Shown here: one piece after another, positions 1-7,851 of the stretch | How the letters are laid out: every line of letters begins with the position of its first letter | Position numbering within the stretch: the first letter of the stretch is position 1 | Source of the DNA: Acidimicrobiaceae bacterium | Lineage (GTDB): Bacteria > Actinomycetota > Acidimicrobiia > Acidimicrobiales > RAAP-2 | Assembly: GCA_027306585.1 (NCBI GenBank) | Contig: DAHUZJ010000093.1 | Span: 1 to 46,625 of the forward strand | Direction of reading: 5' to 3' | DNA length: 46,625 bases | Translations under genes and position numbers: made by a program | The notes under the pieces: generated by a model | What the model saw: only the letters and a program-made list of their open reading frames with translations | Told to the model about the DNA's origin: nothing | Database searches by the model: none

Positions 1-68
1 CCGAGGCCGAAGGGGTACACGAGGTCCGACGGCGGGACGGTCGCGAACGGTGGGACGAAGAGGTGCAC
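1..68 (-). CDS. Partial unrecognised CDS leaving the left edge
   Basis: A short open frame begins at a GTG (68-66) and runs off the left edge, reading VHLFVPPFATVPPSDLVYPF and onward. The composition looks like real protein rather than a shadow frame. A TAGCCT hexamer lies 10 nt upstream of the GTG, as it does before ffh in this window. The frame stays open back to an ATG at 143, which would overlap the ctaB promoter. It is divergent from ctaB. Only about 22 residues are visible, so no function is offered. Confidence 0.3.
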   Translation of the reverse strand, partial: MHLFVPPFATVPPSDLVYPFGL

Positions 69-152
69 CTGGCCGAAGAGGCTAGTGGCGCACCGTCGGG
101 CGGGCAGGTCGCCGGACTCCCCCGTGGCCGGGCGATCGACCATTGCCCGGAG

Positions 153-158
153 TAATCT
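153..158 (+). promoter_or_regulatory. Candidate -10 box of ctaB (TAATCT)
   Basis: TAATCT lies 8 nt before the GTG at 167. It would sit inside the gene if ctaB started at the TTG at 143, so it favours the GTG start and a near-leaderless transcript. No convincing -35 box is visible. Confidence 0.35.
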
Positions 159-166
159 CATTCGCG

Positions 167-1096
167 GTGGAAGTTCCGGCGAACCCGGTCAGCGCCGAGG
201 TGGCGGCCCCTCGGCCCTGGGCGCCCGTGCTCGCGCGGGTCGGCGCGTTCGTCGCCCTGACGAAGCCCCGGATCATCGAGCTGCTGCTCGTGACCACCGT
301 GCCGACGATGTTCGTGGCCTCCACCCACGTTCCCTCGGCGCGCCTGGTCACCTTGACCCTCCTGGGCGGGGCCATGGCCGCCGGAGGGGCGAACGCCCTC
401 AACATGGTGTACGACCGCGACATCGACGCCGTGATGGACCGGACGAAGGGCCGGCCCCTGGTCACCGGCGCCGTCACCGCCACCGCCGCCCTGGTCTTCG
501 CCCTCGGCCTCGAGGTCGGGGCGTTTCTCCTGCTCTGGCTCACGGTCAACCTGCTGTCGGCGTGCCTGGCCATCTCGGCCACCGCCTTCTACGTCGGGGT
601 GTACACGGCCTGGCTCAAGCGGAGCTCCCCGCAGAACATCGTGATCGGTGGCGCCGCAGGGGCCGTCCCGGTCCTCGTCGGCTGGAGCGCCGTGACCGGA
701 CACCTGTCCTGGGCGGCGCTGGTCCTCTTCGCGATCGTCTTCTTCTGGACGCCCCCCCACTTCTGGTCGCTGGCCATCCGCTACAAGGACGACTACTCGA
801 AGGCCAACGTCCCCATGCTCCCGGTGGTGACCGACATGCATCGGGTGGTACGCCAGATCCTCGCTTACATCGTGATCTTGGTGGCCCTTTCGGTCGCGCT
901 CGACCCGGTCGCCCACCTCGGTCCCGTCTATCTCGGCATCGCCCTGGTGCTGGGGGCGGGCTTCTTCGGGTACGCCTGGCGCCTGCGCACGGACGCGAGC
1001 CGCAAGTCCGCCATGAAGGTGTTCGGCTTCTCCATCACCTACCTGACGCTGTTGTTCCTCGCCATGGGGGTCGTGGCCGTTGTCCAACACCCTTGA
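167..1096 (+). CDS. ctaB: Protoheme IX farnesyltransferase (heme O synthase)
   Basis: CtaB is a polytopic membrane UbiA-family prenyltransferase that attaches farnesyl diphosphate to heme b to make heme O, the precursor of heme A for terminal oxidases. About 309 residues is the usual family length. The Asp-rich motif NALNMVYDRDIDAVMDRT lies near residue 80, and the second motif YKDDYSKANVPML near residue 210; both are hallmarks of the family. Around eight or nine hydrophobic helices are visible. An upstream TTG at 143 is possible but has no ribosome site, and a TAATCT hexamer lies between the two starts. It leads a plus-strand group with a SCO-type chaperone and faces the oxidase structural operon, which fits a role in assembling that oxidase. 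Confidence 0.93.
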   Translation: MEVPANPVSAEVAAPRPWAPVLARVGAFVALTKPRIIELLLVTTVPTMFVASTHVPSARLVTLTLLGGAMAAGGANALNMVYDRDIDAVMDRTKGRPLVTGAVTATAALVFALGLEVGAFLLLWLTVNLLSACLAISATAFYVGVYTAWLKRSSPQNIVIGGAAGAVPVLVGWSAVTGHLSWAALVLFAIVFFWTPPHFWSLAIRYKDDYSKANVPMLPVVTDMHRVVRQILAYIVILVALSVALDPVAHLGPVYLGIALVLGAGFFGYAWRLRTDASRKSAMKVFGFSITYLTLLFLAMGVVAVVQHP

Positions 1097-1259
1097 CCGG
1101 GTCGGCGGAGGCACACCCCGCGATCCGGGACAGGGAACCCGAAGAGAGCCGGATGTGGTCGCACGTCCACGTGAGCCGGCACCCCGCGACGAGCTCGGCA
1201 CCCTGACCGGGGGGACATCCCCGCTGGCCGACCACCCTTGGGACGCCGGGGGTGGGAAC

Positions 1260-2123
1260 ATGTCCAACGACGTGGCCGTGGGAGATGGCACCTCGGTGGG
1301 CGAGCTCGGCGCTCCTTCAGGGCAGCCGGTCGACCGGCAGGCGGCGTTCGCCTCGGGTGCTCCAAAGATGTCTCGGCGCGTCATCTACCTCACGGTGGCC
1401 GTCATCCTCGCCGTGGGCCTCGGGAGCAGCCTCATCGACCGTCTCCTGACAACCGGTGCTTCCCCGACCCATCGGTCCACCCACCGGACCACCGCGATCC
1501 CGGCGGTCCACCCCGAACCGCCGATCAACGGCAAGCAGCTGGCCGCCCCGCTGCCCCAGTTCATGGGGCTGGCGTCGCTCAAGGACAAGAACGCCCCGCC
1601 GTTCGCCCTCGCCGACGCCCGGACGGGCGCGCCGCTCTCCTTGGCGGCGCTGCACGGCCACGTCGTCGTGCTCACGTTCTTCAACGCCGCCTGCAACGAC
1701 ATCTGCCCCGTCCTGGCATCGGAGCTCCACCAGGCGGACACGCTGCTGGGTGCCGGCAACAGCGTCCCGGTGACATTCCTCACCGTCAACACCGATCCCC
1801 TCGACCTCCATACGACGACGGCCGCCGTGCTCACGCAACCCACACTGGCGGCCCTTCCCAACTGGCACTTCCTCACGGGGACCATCCGGCACCTCAACCC
1901 GGTCTGGAAGGCCTACGGCATCGGCATCACGGCCCAGCAGTCGACCGGTATCGCCTCGCACAACGAGCTCTTGTACTTCATCGCCCCTGACGGAAGGATG
2001 TCCTGGAGCGCCATGCCCTTCGCCAACGAGTCCCCGAAGGGGACCTTCACACTGTCCGCCGGCGAGACCGCCCGCTTCGCTCTGGGCATCGCTCGGTACG
2101 TCCAGAAGCTGGCGTCGTCATGA
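1260..2123 (+). CDS. SCO1/SenC-type copper chaperone, membrane anchored
   Basis: This is a thioredoxin-fold protein of the SCO/PrrC family, which delivers copper to, or reduces, the CuA site of cytochrome oxidase subunit II. One transmembrane helix (about residues 41-63) is followed by an extracytoplasmic domain. The copper ligands are visible: Cys145 and Cys149 in CNDIC (CxxxC) and His234 in IASHNELLYF. At 287 residues it is longer than average because of a roughly 40-residue hydrophilic N-terminus. ATG 1260 follows a GGGGGTGG stretch; the frame is open upstream to a TTG at 1080 that would overlap ctaB. Its stop overlaps the next start (ATGA), so the two are probably translationally coupled. 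Confidence 0.85.
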   Translation: MSNDVAVGDGTSVGELGAPSGQPVDRQAAFASGAPKMSRRVIYLTVAVILAVGLGSSLIDRLLTTGASPTHRSTHRTTAIPAVHPEPPINGKQLAAPLPQFMGLASLKDKNAPPFALADARTGAPLSLAALHGHVVVLTFFNAACNDICPVLASELHQADTLLGAGNSVPVTFLTVNTDPLDLHTTTAAVLTQPTLAALPNWHFLTGTIRHLNPVWKAYGIGITAQQSTGIASHNELLYFIAPDGRMSWSAMPFANESPKGTFTLSAGETARFALGIARYVQKLASS

Positions 2124-2941
2124 CGCGCTCGGCCGCCCCCGAACCTGGCCGGCCAGCCGGGCGCCCGGCCACCGGCACCGCCACCGTCCGCACCAACGGC
2201 GCCACCCGATCGTCCAACGGCCCCGGGAACGGCTACGGCCCCGGCAATGGCTACGGCCCCGGCAATGGCAATGGCCCCGGGAACGGCAACGGCAACGGCC
2301 CCGCCGGCGGGCCTCCACCACCCGATCCCTTTGCCCCGCCGCCGCCGAAGCCGTGGTACCGGCGTTCCACTGCCATCGGGGCCGCCGCCCTCCTCGTGAT
2401 CGCCGGCGTGGCCGTGGTGGCGGACCTGCCGCGCCATTCGACCACGGCCGACCACGTCGCCACCATCGCCACAGAGATCAAGGCCATCAACACAGACGTG
2501 CACCCGTGCACGTATGCCGTGACCGAGGCCTTTCAGCTGTACCGCCAAGTCACCGGCGGCCAGATGACAGCCACCAACCGCGCCCGCGTTCCCGGCTACC
2601 TGCGAGACGACCAATCGGCCTGCTCGTTCACCGACCAATCGGTCGTGAACCTGGGTACATTCACACTTCCCCAGACAGCCGCCGGCCAACAGCTCGCCGG
2701 CGTGGTGAAGTCGGTGCTCGTGTGGGAGACCTCCGACGGCGTCGGCGCCATCGACGACATCCAGTCCCTCGTGACAAACCCCCAGGATGCCAGCGCCAGG
2801 GCCGACCTCGCCACGCGCGAGCAGCGCCTCGCTGCCGACCGAGCAGCCGCGGAGCAGGCCATGGCTCGCGTCAATGCGGCGCTGGGCGGTGCCCACGTCC
2901 GGCCGCCCAACCTGCCCCGGCTACCGACGCCTCCGGCCTAG
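2120..2941 (+). CDS. Single-pass membrane protein with Gly/Asn/Pro repeat, function unknown
   Basis: I do not recognise this 273-residue protein. A hydrophilic N-terminus contains a GNGYGP / GNGNGP low-complexity run (about residues 34-60) and a proline stretch. A transmembrane helix (about 84-103) follows, then an extracytoplasmic domain with two cysteines (in HPCTYAV and SACSFTD) that could form a disulfide. The last third is Ala/Arg-rich and likely helical. It overlaps the SCO gene by 4 nt, so a link to oxidase assembly is inferred from position only. It is convergent with the ctaG-like gene. Confidence 0.75.
   Translation: MTRSAAPEPGRPAGRPATGTATVRTNGATRSSNGPGNGYGPGNGYGPGNGNGPGNGNGNGPAGGPPPPDPFAPPPPKPWYRRSTAIGAAALLVIAGVAVVADLPRHSTTADHVATIATEIKAINTDVHPCTYAVTEAFQLYRQVTGGQMTATNRARVPGYLRDDQSACSFTDQSVVNLGTFTLPQTAAGQQLAGVVKSVLVWETSDGVGAIDDIQSLVTNPQDASARADLATREQRLAADRAAAEQAMARVNAALGGAHVRPPNLPRLPTPPA
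2213..2302 (+). repeat. In-frame GC-rich minisatellite
   Basis: Imperfect tandem copies of units such as GGCTACGGCCCCGGCAAT and GGCAACGGC encode the Gly/Asn/Tyr/Pro segment of the 2120-2941 protein. The repeat keeps frame, so it may vary in length between strains. Confidence 0.7.
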
Positions 2942-2999
2942 CAGCACCGGCCCGCGCGGCACCGCACGCCGCAGGACGAGAACCGGCGGGGCCCGCCCG

Positions 3000-3812
3000 T
3001 CAGCGCCAGTGCTTGCTCGGCCCCGGCCCGATCCAGCCGCCGGAGCGACGCTCTGCCCGGACCATGCGACGCAGCTCGCCGTCGGGGTCGTCGTCGCTGT
3101 TCTTCAGCCAGGCCATCATGTCGCCGAAGATCACCGGCAGGAACATGCCGAGTGACACCACCCACATGATCCCCGTCGACACCTGCTGATCGGCCTGGAG
3201 GCTGATCCCCTGCCCGGCGTGGTGGAACGCCAGGTACCACGGCACGTGCGAGAAGCCGACGATGAACGAGACGACCCAGATCGTCCACATGATGATGGCC
3301 GCCAGGACCCCACGCCAAGGCCGGCCGACCCGCGGCGCGAACGGCCGCGAGGCGACGAGCTCCAGCCAGAGCCAGACCCCGACGGCGACCACCGACACCA
3401 CCTCGACCACCACCAGCCAACGGTGACGAGCGAGGGCGTCCATCAGCGCGGGCGTCCGCCACGCGATCACCAGCCCGGCTTCCACCGCCACCGGCACCAA
3501 CCCCCGCCCGAGGCCCGGATGATGCCGGCGCGACTCGGCCGCTCGCGCGAAACGGCTCCCGAGCGCCGGCCACCGCCGGCCCACCCATTGCCACGGGGAG
3601 CCGACCACGATGAGCGCGGGCAGCACGAGCGACGCCAGCGCGAACTGGACGGTCTCGACGTACTCGTACCGGCGGCCCTCCGTCAGGAGCGGCGGCACGA
3701 AGATGGCCACGAGCACGAGGCCCGCGGCGATCAGAGCCGCTCGCCGGAGACCCTCGACCCCGGGAGGAGTGACCGCGTCTACCGGTTGGGGCGTCGCTGG
3801 AGCGCCAGCCAC
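3000..3812 (-). CDS. CtaG-type (caa3_CtaG) cytochrome c oxidase assembly protein
   Basis: A polytopic membrane protein resembling the caa3_CtaG family, whose members are implicated in copper insertion into heme-copper oxidases. About six hydrophobic helices are visible. Family-like features are ALARHRWLVVVEVVS and, late in the protein, HHAGQGISLQADQQVSTGIM with the acidic/Gln pair before the last helices. The start is uncertain: the frame is open to a GTG at 3875, but the stretch from 3779 upward is the 37-residue peptide gene in another frame, so GTG 3812 is preferred. It is last in the oxidase operon, after the peptide, and convergent with the unknown membrane protein at 2120-2941. Confidence 0.75.
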   Translation of the reverse strand: MAGAPATPQPVDAVTPPGVEGLRRAALIAAGLVLVAIFVPPLLTEGRRYEYVETVQFALASLVLPALIVVGSPWQWVGRRWPALGSRFARAAESRRHHPGLGRGLVPVAVEAGLVIAWRTPALMDALARHRWLVVVEVVSVVAVGVWLWLELVASRPFAPRVGRPWRGVLAAIIMWTIWVVSFIVGFSHVPWYLAFHHAGQGISLQADQQVSTGIMWVVSLGMFLPVIFGDMMAWLKNSDDDPDGELRRMVRAERRSGGWIGPGPSKHWR

Positions 3813-3892
3813 ACCACGCCCACCACGAAAACCCCGAGAGGAACCGCGAAGGTCAGAACCTCCGGTCCCATCCACTGGTCCGCGCCGATCAT
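3779..3892 (-). CDS. 37-residue single-pass membrane peptide in the oxidase operon
   Basis: A complete 37-residue ORF starts at ATG 3892, preceded by a good ribosome site (GAAGAGGAG, about 7 nt away), and ends at TAG 3779. It reads MIGADQWMGPEVLTFAVPLG and continues as a hydrophobic helix ending in QRRPNR, so one transmembrane span with the positive end predicted inside. It lies between ctaE and the ctaG-like gene. Small single-helix subunits are known in actinobacterial and other bacterial oxidases; that this is one of them is inference from size, topology and position. A TACGAT hexamer at 3920-3925 could be an internal promoter. Confidence 0.7.
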   Translation of the reverse strand: MIGADQWMGPEVLTFAVPLGVFVVGVVWLALQRRPNR

Positions 3893-3940
3893 CCGCCGCT
3901 CCTCTTCCGATCCGTTCTCATCGTACCGTGCACCGTCGGT

Positions 3941-4603
3941 TCAGCTGGCCAGGTAGAAGAAGACCCAGAAGAAGACGCTCACCAGGGCGATGAACCCCCA
4001 GTAGAAGGCGCAGGACTCGGCGTTGACCCGGAACATCCGGTCGGCGAGCAGCAGCGCCTCGTCCACACCCTGCGCACGCGCCGCCCGGCGAAGCCGGAGG
4101 TGGCGGGCCAGGATCGTCTCGACCCAGTAGAAGCCCGAGAAGATCAGCGCCAGGTCCATCCCCGCCCAGGCGACGAACACCGACGAGTACCCGCTGGCAC
4201 CCGGGTGGAACGGCAGGTCGGTGAGCTCCCAGATCTGGAAGGCGAAGGCGAGGAGCGAGCCGACCACCGCACACCACCACGAGATGGTCCAGTCCAGGGC
4301 CATGCCCGCCCGGAGACGGCGGAGCCCGAAGACGACCACGGCTGCCGAGCCCACCATCATCGCCATGATGGCGGCGCCCCAGGCCGTCGGCGCCGTCACG
4401 TTGTGCGGCCGCCACAGTGTGTCGCTGTTCGACGACCGCAGGTAGAAGTAGGCGAAGGCCAGGGCGGCGTAGGCGAAGGCCATGACCCCGATCCAGAGCC
4501 GTCCACCGGTCCAGATGGCGCCCTCCTGGGCGCGGGCCTCGTAGGCGATCTCCTCGGGGGTCCCGATCTCGCCGTGGGCCGAGGTCGACGTGGCTTGCGT
4601 CAT
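3941..4603 (-). CDS. ctaE: Cytochrome c oxidase subunit III
   Basis: A 220-residue integral membrane protein with five hydrophobic helices, matching bacterial subunit III, which binds subunit I and supports proton delivery and stability. Visible family features are FAYFYLRSS, the DLPFHPGASGYSSVFVAW loop and the last helix. The C-terminal motif usually seen as YWHFVD reads FYWGFIALV here, so the conserved His and Asp are absent. The start at ATG 4603 has AGGAGCGAGGTAG upstream and lies 16 nt after the ctaD stop; an open frame further upstream runs inside ctaD and is rejected. The gene is part of the cupredoxin-ctaC-ctaD-ctaE operon. Confidence 0.88.
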   Translation of the reverse strand: MTQATSTSAHGEIGTPEEIAYEARAQEGAIWTGGRLWIGVMAFAYAALAFAYFYLRSSNSDTLWRPHNVTAPTAWGAAIMAMMVGSAAVVVFGLRRLRAGMALDWTISWWCAVVGSLLAFAFQIWELTDLPFHPGASGYSSVFVAWAGMDLALIFSGFYWVETILARHLRLRRAARAQGVDEALLLADRMFRVNAESCAFYWGFIALVSVFFWVFFYLAS

Positions 4604-4619
4604 CGGGCTACCTCGCTCC

Positions 4620-6626
4620 TCACTGGTCCTGCCCGGGGCCACCCGCGGGCGGATATGTATGGGCTCCACTGCCGCCGTCGACCGGACGTGGCGGGGCACC
4701 CACGGTCGCGAACGCCGCTCCCGTGAGGTCGGCGACGGGCGGCGCCCCCACCTCGCCGTACGTGTAGGGGTCCGAGAGGACCACGGGGATCCGCTCGAAG
4801 TTGTACGGCGGCACCGGCGTCGGCGTCTGCCACTCCAGGCCCTTCGAGCCCCACGGATTGGCCGGCGCTGTCGCCACCGGGTTGATGAAGACCGACCACA
4901 CGAAGTTCACCACGAAGATGAGGAACGAGGCGCCGAGGAGGAAGGCGCAGACCGACGCGAAGTCGTTCAGGGTCTGCAAACGGTTGGCGTACTCGAACAC
5001 CCGTCGAGGCTGGTCGAACAGGCCGATCAGGAACATCGGGAAGAAGGTCAGGTTGAAGAAGATGAACATCGCCCAGAAGTGGAGCTTGCCCAGCTTCTTG
5101 TTGAGCATCTTGCCGGTCAGCTTCGGCGTCCAGTAGTAGACGCCTGCGAAGAAGCCGAACACGAGCCCGCCCATGATCGTGTAGTGGAAGTGCGACAGCA
5201 CGAAGAAGCCACCGTGCACCGTCACGTTCACCGGGACGTCCGACAAGAAGACACCTGACACCCCGCCCAACAGGAAGTTGAAGTAGAGCGCCAAGGCAAA
5301 GAGCATCGGGACCTCGAAGCGGATCTTCGCCTTCCACAGCGTTCCCATCCCGACCAGGTAGATGAACCCCGTCGGGATGGAGATGAGCTCGGTGGTCAGC
5401 ATGAACAGCGGCCGCATGGCCGGGTCGATGCCGCTCTGGAACAGGTGGTGCTGCCACACGAAGAAGGACAGCAGCGCCACGCCGATCATGCCGGCGGTGG
5501 CCACCCGGTAGCCGAACAACGGCTTGCGGGTGAAGACGGGCAGGATCTCGGCGACGATGCCGAAGCCCGGCAACGCCATGATGTAGACCTCGGGGTGACC
5601 GAAGAACCAGAACAGGTCCTCCCACAAGTAGCTGTTGCCGCCATGGATGTTGACGTACAGCTGCGTGGTGGCGGTGCGGTCCAGGATCCCGAAGTAGCAG
5701 GCCACGGCGAGCGTCGGGGTGGCCAGGGCGAGCAGGGCACTGGTGGCGATGATCGACCACACGAACACCGGCACCCGGCCCCAGGTCAGGCCTGGCGCCC
5801 GGTAGTGGATCACGGTGACGAGCAGGTTGAACCCGGCGAGGATCATGCCGGTGCCGATCACGAAGAAGCCGACCAGGTAGGCGTCCATGCCGACGTCGGC
5901 CTGGGTCTGCAGGGGGGCGTACCCGGTCCATCCGGTGGGGAACCCGCCGAGCGGCAGTGCCGTGAGGATGACGAAGTACCCCGAGGAGAAGATCCAGAAG
6001 GAGGCCGCCTCGATCCGGGGGAACGCCATCCGGCGGGAACCGATCATCAGCGGTACGAGCCAGTTGCCCAACGGGCCGACCACGAGGGACGACGCCATCA
6101 TCATCATGATCGTGCCGTGCTCGCCGACGATCGAGATGTACGTGCCCGGGCCGTAGATGTGGCTCGTCGGGCTGAGCAGCTCCGTCCGGATGGCCATCGC
6201 CAGGAGCCCGCCGGTGAACAGGAAGGTGAAGACGGCGATCAGGTACTGGAGACCGACCGTCTTGTGGTCGAGGCTCATCCGGACGTACCGCGTCCAGTTG
6301 GCCGCCTCCGGCACCTCCGCCGGCTTGCGGCCGAACATCTTGGCGATCGGGTAGTTGAAGACGCCGATGCCGAGCAGCCAGCCGACGACGCCCAGGGCGA
6401 GGCCGAGCACGACGGCGAGGTCGTTCTCCGCTGCTGTCTGGACGTGGACGTAGCCGCTGGCGATGGTGTTGCCCAGGTAGTGCCCCAGGGCGTACCCGGC
6501 GACGGCGCCGATCGCCGCCGTCCCGATGTGCTGGCTCAGCCAGGCCGGCCGTCGGGCCAGGGGCCCCCGGGTCGGCGGCTCCACGACGCCGATCCTGTCC
6601 GGCGGGGGCGCGATGTCCAGGCTCAT
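4620..6626 (-). CDS. ctaD: Heme-copper oxidase subunit I (cytochrome c oxidase-like), divergent
   Basis: A 668-residue catalytic subunit of the heme-copper oxidase superfamily. Ligands seen: His170 (GEHGTIMM, low-spin heme), His344 with Glu346 and Tyr348 (GHPEVY), His393/His394 (WQHHLF), and His479/His481 (SHFHYT). Two extra hydrophobic helices (about 35-90) precede canonical helix I, and there is a Pro/Gly-rich tail. Aligned from memory with Rhodobacter sphaeroides subunit I, the D-channel Asp132 is Arg199, Asn139 is Glu206, the K-channel Lys362 is Ile422 and Asp412 is Gly472. The start at ATG 6626 has a perfect AGGAGG site. By operon it is the oxidase core; with both proton channels altered, it could be a non-canonical oxidase or an NO-reducing relative. 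Confidence 0.92.
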   Translation of the reverse strand: MSLDIAPPPDRIGVVEPPTRGPLARRPAWLSQHIGTAAIGAVAGYALGHYLGNTIASGYVHVQTAAENDLAVVLGLALGVVGWLLGIGVFNYPIAKMFGRKPAEVPEAANWTRYVRMSLDHKTVGLQYLIAVFTFLFTGGLLAMAIRTELLSPTSHIYGPGTYISIVGEHGTIMMMMASSLVVGPLGNWLVPLMIGSRRMAFPRIEAASFWIFSSGYFVILTALPLGGFPTGWTGYAPLQTQADVGMDAYLVGFFVIGTGMILAGFNLLVTVIHYRAPGLTWGRVPVFVWSIIATSALLALATPTLAVACYFGILDRTATTQLYVNIHGGNSYLWEDLFWFFGHPEVYIMALPGFGIVAEILPVFTRKPLFGYRVATAGMIGVALLSFFVWQHHLFQSGIDPAMRPLFMLTTELISIPTGFIYLVGMGTLWKAKIRFEVPMLFALALYFNFLLGGVSGVFLSDVPVNVTVHGGFFVLSHFHYTIMGGLVFGFFAGVYYWTPKLTGKMLNKKLGKLHFWAMFIFFNLTFFPMFLIGLFDQPRRVFEYANRLQTLNDFASVCAFLLGASFLIFVVNFVWSVFINPVATAPANPWGSKGLEWQTPTPVPPYNFERIPVVLSDPYTYGEVGAPPVADLTGAAFATVGAPPRPVDGGSGAHTYPPAGGPGQDQ

Positions 6627-6735
6627 CGGCTGGACCTCCTCTCCTCGTGCATCACCTCGGCGCACCCGCGCTGGGCGGAGCCGATGCTGGGGCTGCCGGC
6701 CGGACCGGCGTGGTTGGGCGTGCGTCGCATGGTCG

Positions 6736-7851
6736 TCACAGGGTTGTGCCCGACGCCTGGCGTGTCAGCTTCCGGATCGCCGATGTCGCTGTGGACGTTG
6801 TCGCCGATGTCGCTGTGGCTGTCGAGCTTGTGGCTGTCGCTGTCGTTGTCACTGTTGTCGGCGACTTGACGATCTTCTGCGCCGCCTTTGTGGCGCCGTA
6901 CTTCTGGGTCTTGCTGTAGGGCGCCTGGCCGCTTGTGTCGGCGTAGACCCCGGACGCCCCGTTGGCATCGGGGACGTAGGTCCATGCGAAGGGGGGCAGG
7001 TTCTTCGTGTTGGCGGCCAGCGCCTTCTCGGTGGCGATGCCCCACTTCATGAACTCGGCCTTGGACACGACCTTGCCGTAGTCGAACATGGCCCCGTGCC
7101 AGATGCCGCAGAGCTCCGAGCACCGGATTGTGACGGTGCCGGTCTGCCGGGTCTTGGTGTAGGCGACGTCGTCCACCGACGGGTTGGCGTCCGCCTTCAC
7201 CCCCAGCTGGTACGCCCAGAAGCTGTGGATCACGTCGAGCGACGTGACGTGGAAGGCGATCGTCGTGTCGTTGGGGACGATCAGGTTGTTGGTCTCCATC
7301 CCCCCGAACGTCGGGTACCGGTAGGTGAACTGCCACTGCTGGGCGATCACCTGGATCGGCAGGATGGACTTGGATGCCGGCGTCCACACCGGGTTCGGGC
7401 CCTCGGCACCACCGGCACCGGCGGGCACGATCAGCTCGACGGTGCCGAAGACGAACATCGCGAGCACGGTGATGGTCGTGGTCACGATCCACGCCACCTG
7501 GACCTTGAGGTTCGACCGGGCTGTCGGCCCGCGGACCGGGTCGCCTTCGCCGACCCACCGGGACGCCCGCCACATGACGATGGCGTAGACCAAGTACGTC
7601 CACACCCCGAGGATGACGGGCAGCGCCACGACGAACAGCACGTTGAAGTCGAACTGGGCACCGCTCGCCGTTGTGGTCATGGTCCCGGGCGGCACGTGCG
7701 GCCCGGCCACGAACCAGAAGACGAGGTCGCCGACGACCGACAGGACGACCCAGATGCCGACGATCCGCCAGACGTGGTTCGGTCGCCGGCCGCCCTGCTC
7801 GTCGACCGGCACGGAGCCCACCGCGCCGTCCCCTCCCACGACCTGGCTCAC
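6736..7851 (-). CDS. ctaC: Cytochrome c oxidase subunit II with CuA site
   Basis: A 371-residue membrane-anchored cupredoxin that takes electrons from cytochrome c through CuA and passes them to subunit I. Three hydrophobic helices (about 29-49, 68-94 and 117-143) precede the extracytoplasmic domain; two is usual. The CuA ligands are complete: His209 (DVIHSFW), Cys244-x-Glu246-x-Cys248, His252 and Met255 (CSELCGIWHGAM). The electron-entry aromatic region is QQWQFTYRY. The last roughly 50 residues are a Thr/Ala/Ser low-complexity tail with no known role. It starts at GTG 7851 in a GTGA overlap with the upstream cupredoxin gene and is 109 nt ahead of ctaD. Confidence 0.92.
   Translation of the reverse strand: MSQVVGGDGAVGSVPVDEQGGRRPNHVWRIVGIWVVLSVVGDLVFWFVAGPHVPPGTMTTTASGAQFDFNVLFVVALPVILGVWTYLVYAIVMWRASRWVGEGDPVRGPTARSNLKVQVAWIVTTTITVLAMFVFGTVELIVPAGAGGAEGPNPVWTPASKSILPIQVIAQQWQFTYRYPTFGGMETNNLIVPNDTTIAFHVTSLDVIHSFWAYQLGVKADANPSVDDVAYTKTRQTGTVTIRCSELCGIWHGAMFDYGKVVSKAEFMKWGIATEKALAANTKNLPPFAWTYVPDANGASGVYADTSGQAPYSKTQKYGATKAAQKIVKSPTTVTTTATATSSTATATSATTSTATSAIRKLTRQASGTTL
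6762..6872 (-). repeat. Low-complexity tract encoding the Thr/Ala/Ser tail of ctaC
   Basis: Plus-strand units such as GTCGCTGTGG and GTCGCCGAT recur imperfectly and encode the TTATATSS-like tail. It has less GC-skewed third positions than its surroundings, as in a slippage-prone tract. Confidence 0.5.

Noticed and set aside
82..582. 166-residue minus-strand frame opposite ctaB
   Set aside because: Arg/Thr/Ala shadow of ctaB with no domain-like features.
1080..1259. Upstream TTG start for the SCO-type gene
   Set aside because: It would overlap ctaB and add a charged 60-residue tail with no family match; ATG 1260 has a purine-rich site.
2985..2997. GGCGGG-G-CCCGCC as terminator between convergent genes
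   Set aside because: With a one-base centre it can form only a short stem; too weak to call.
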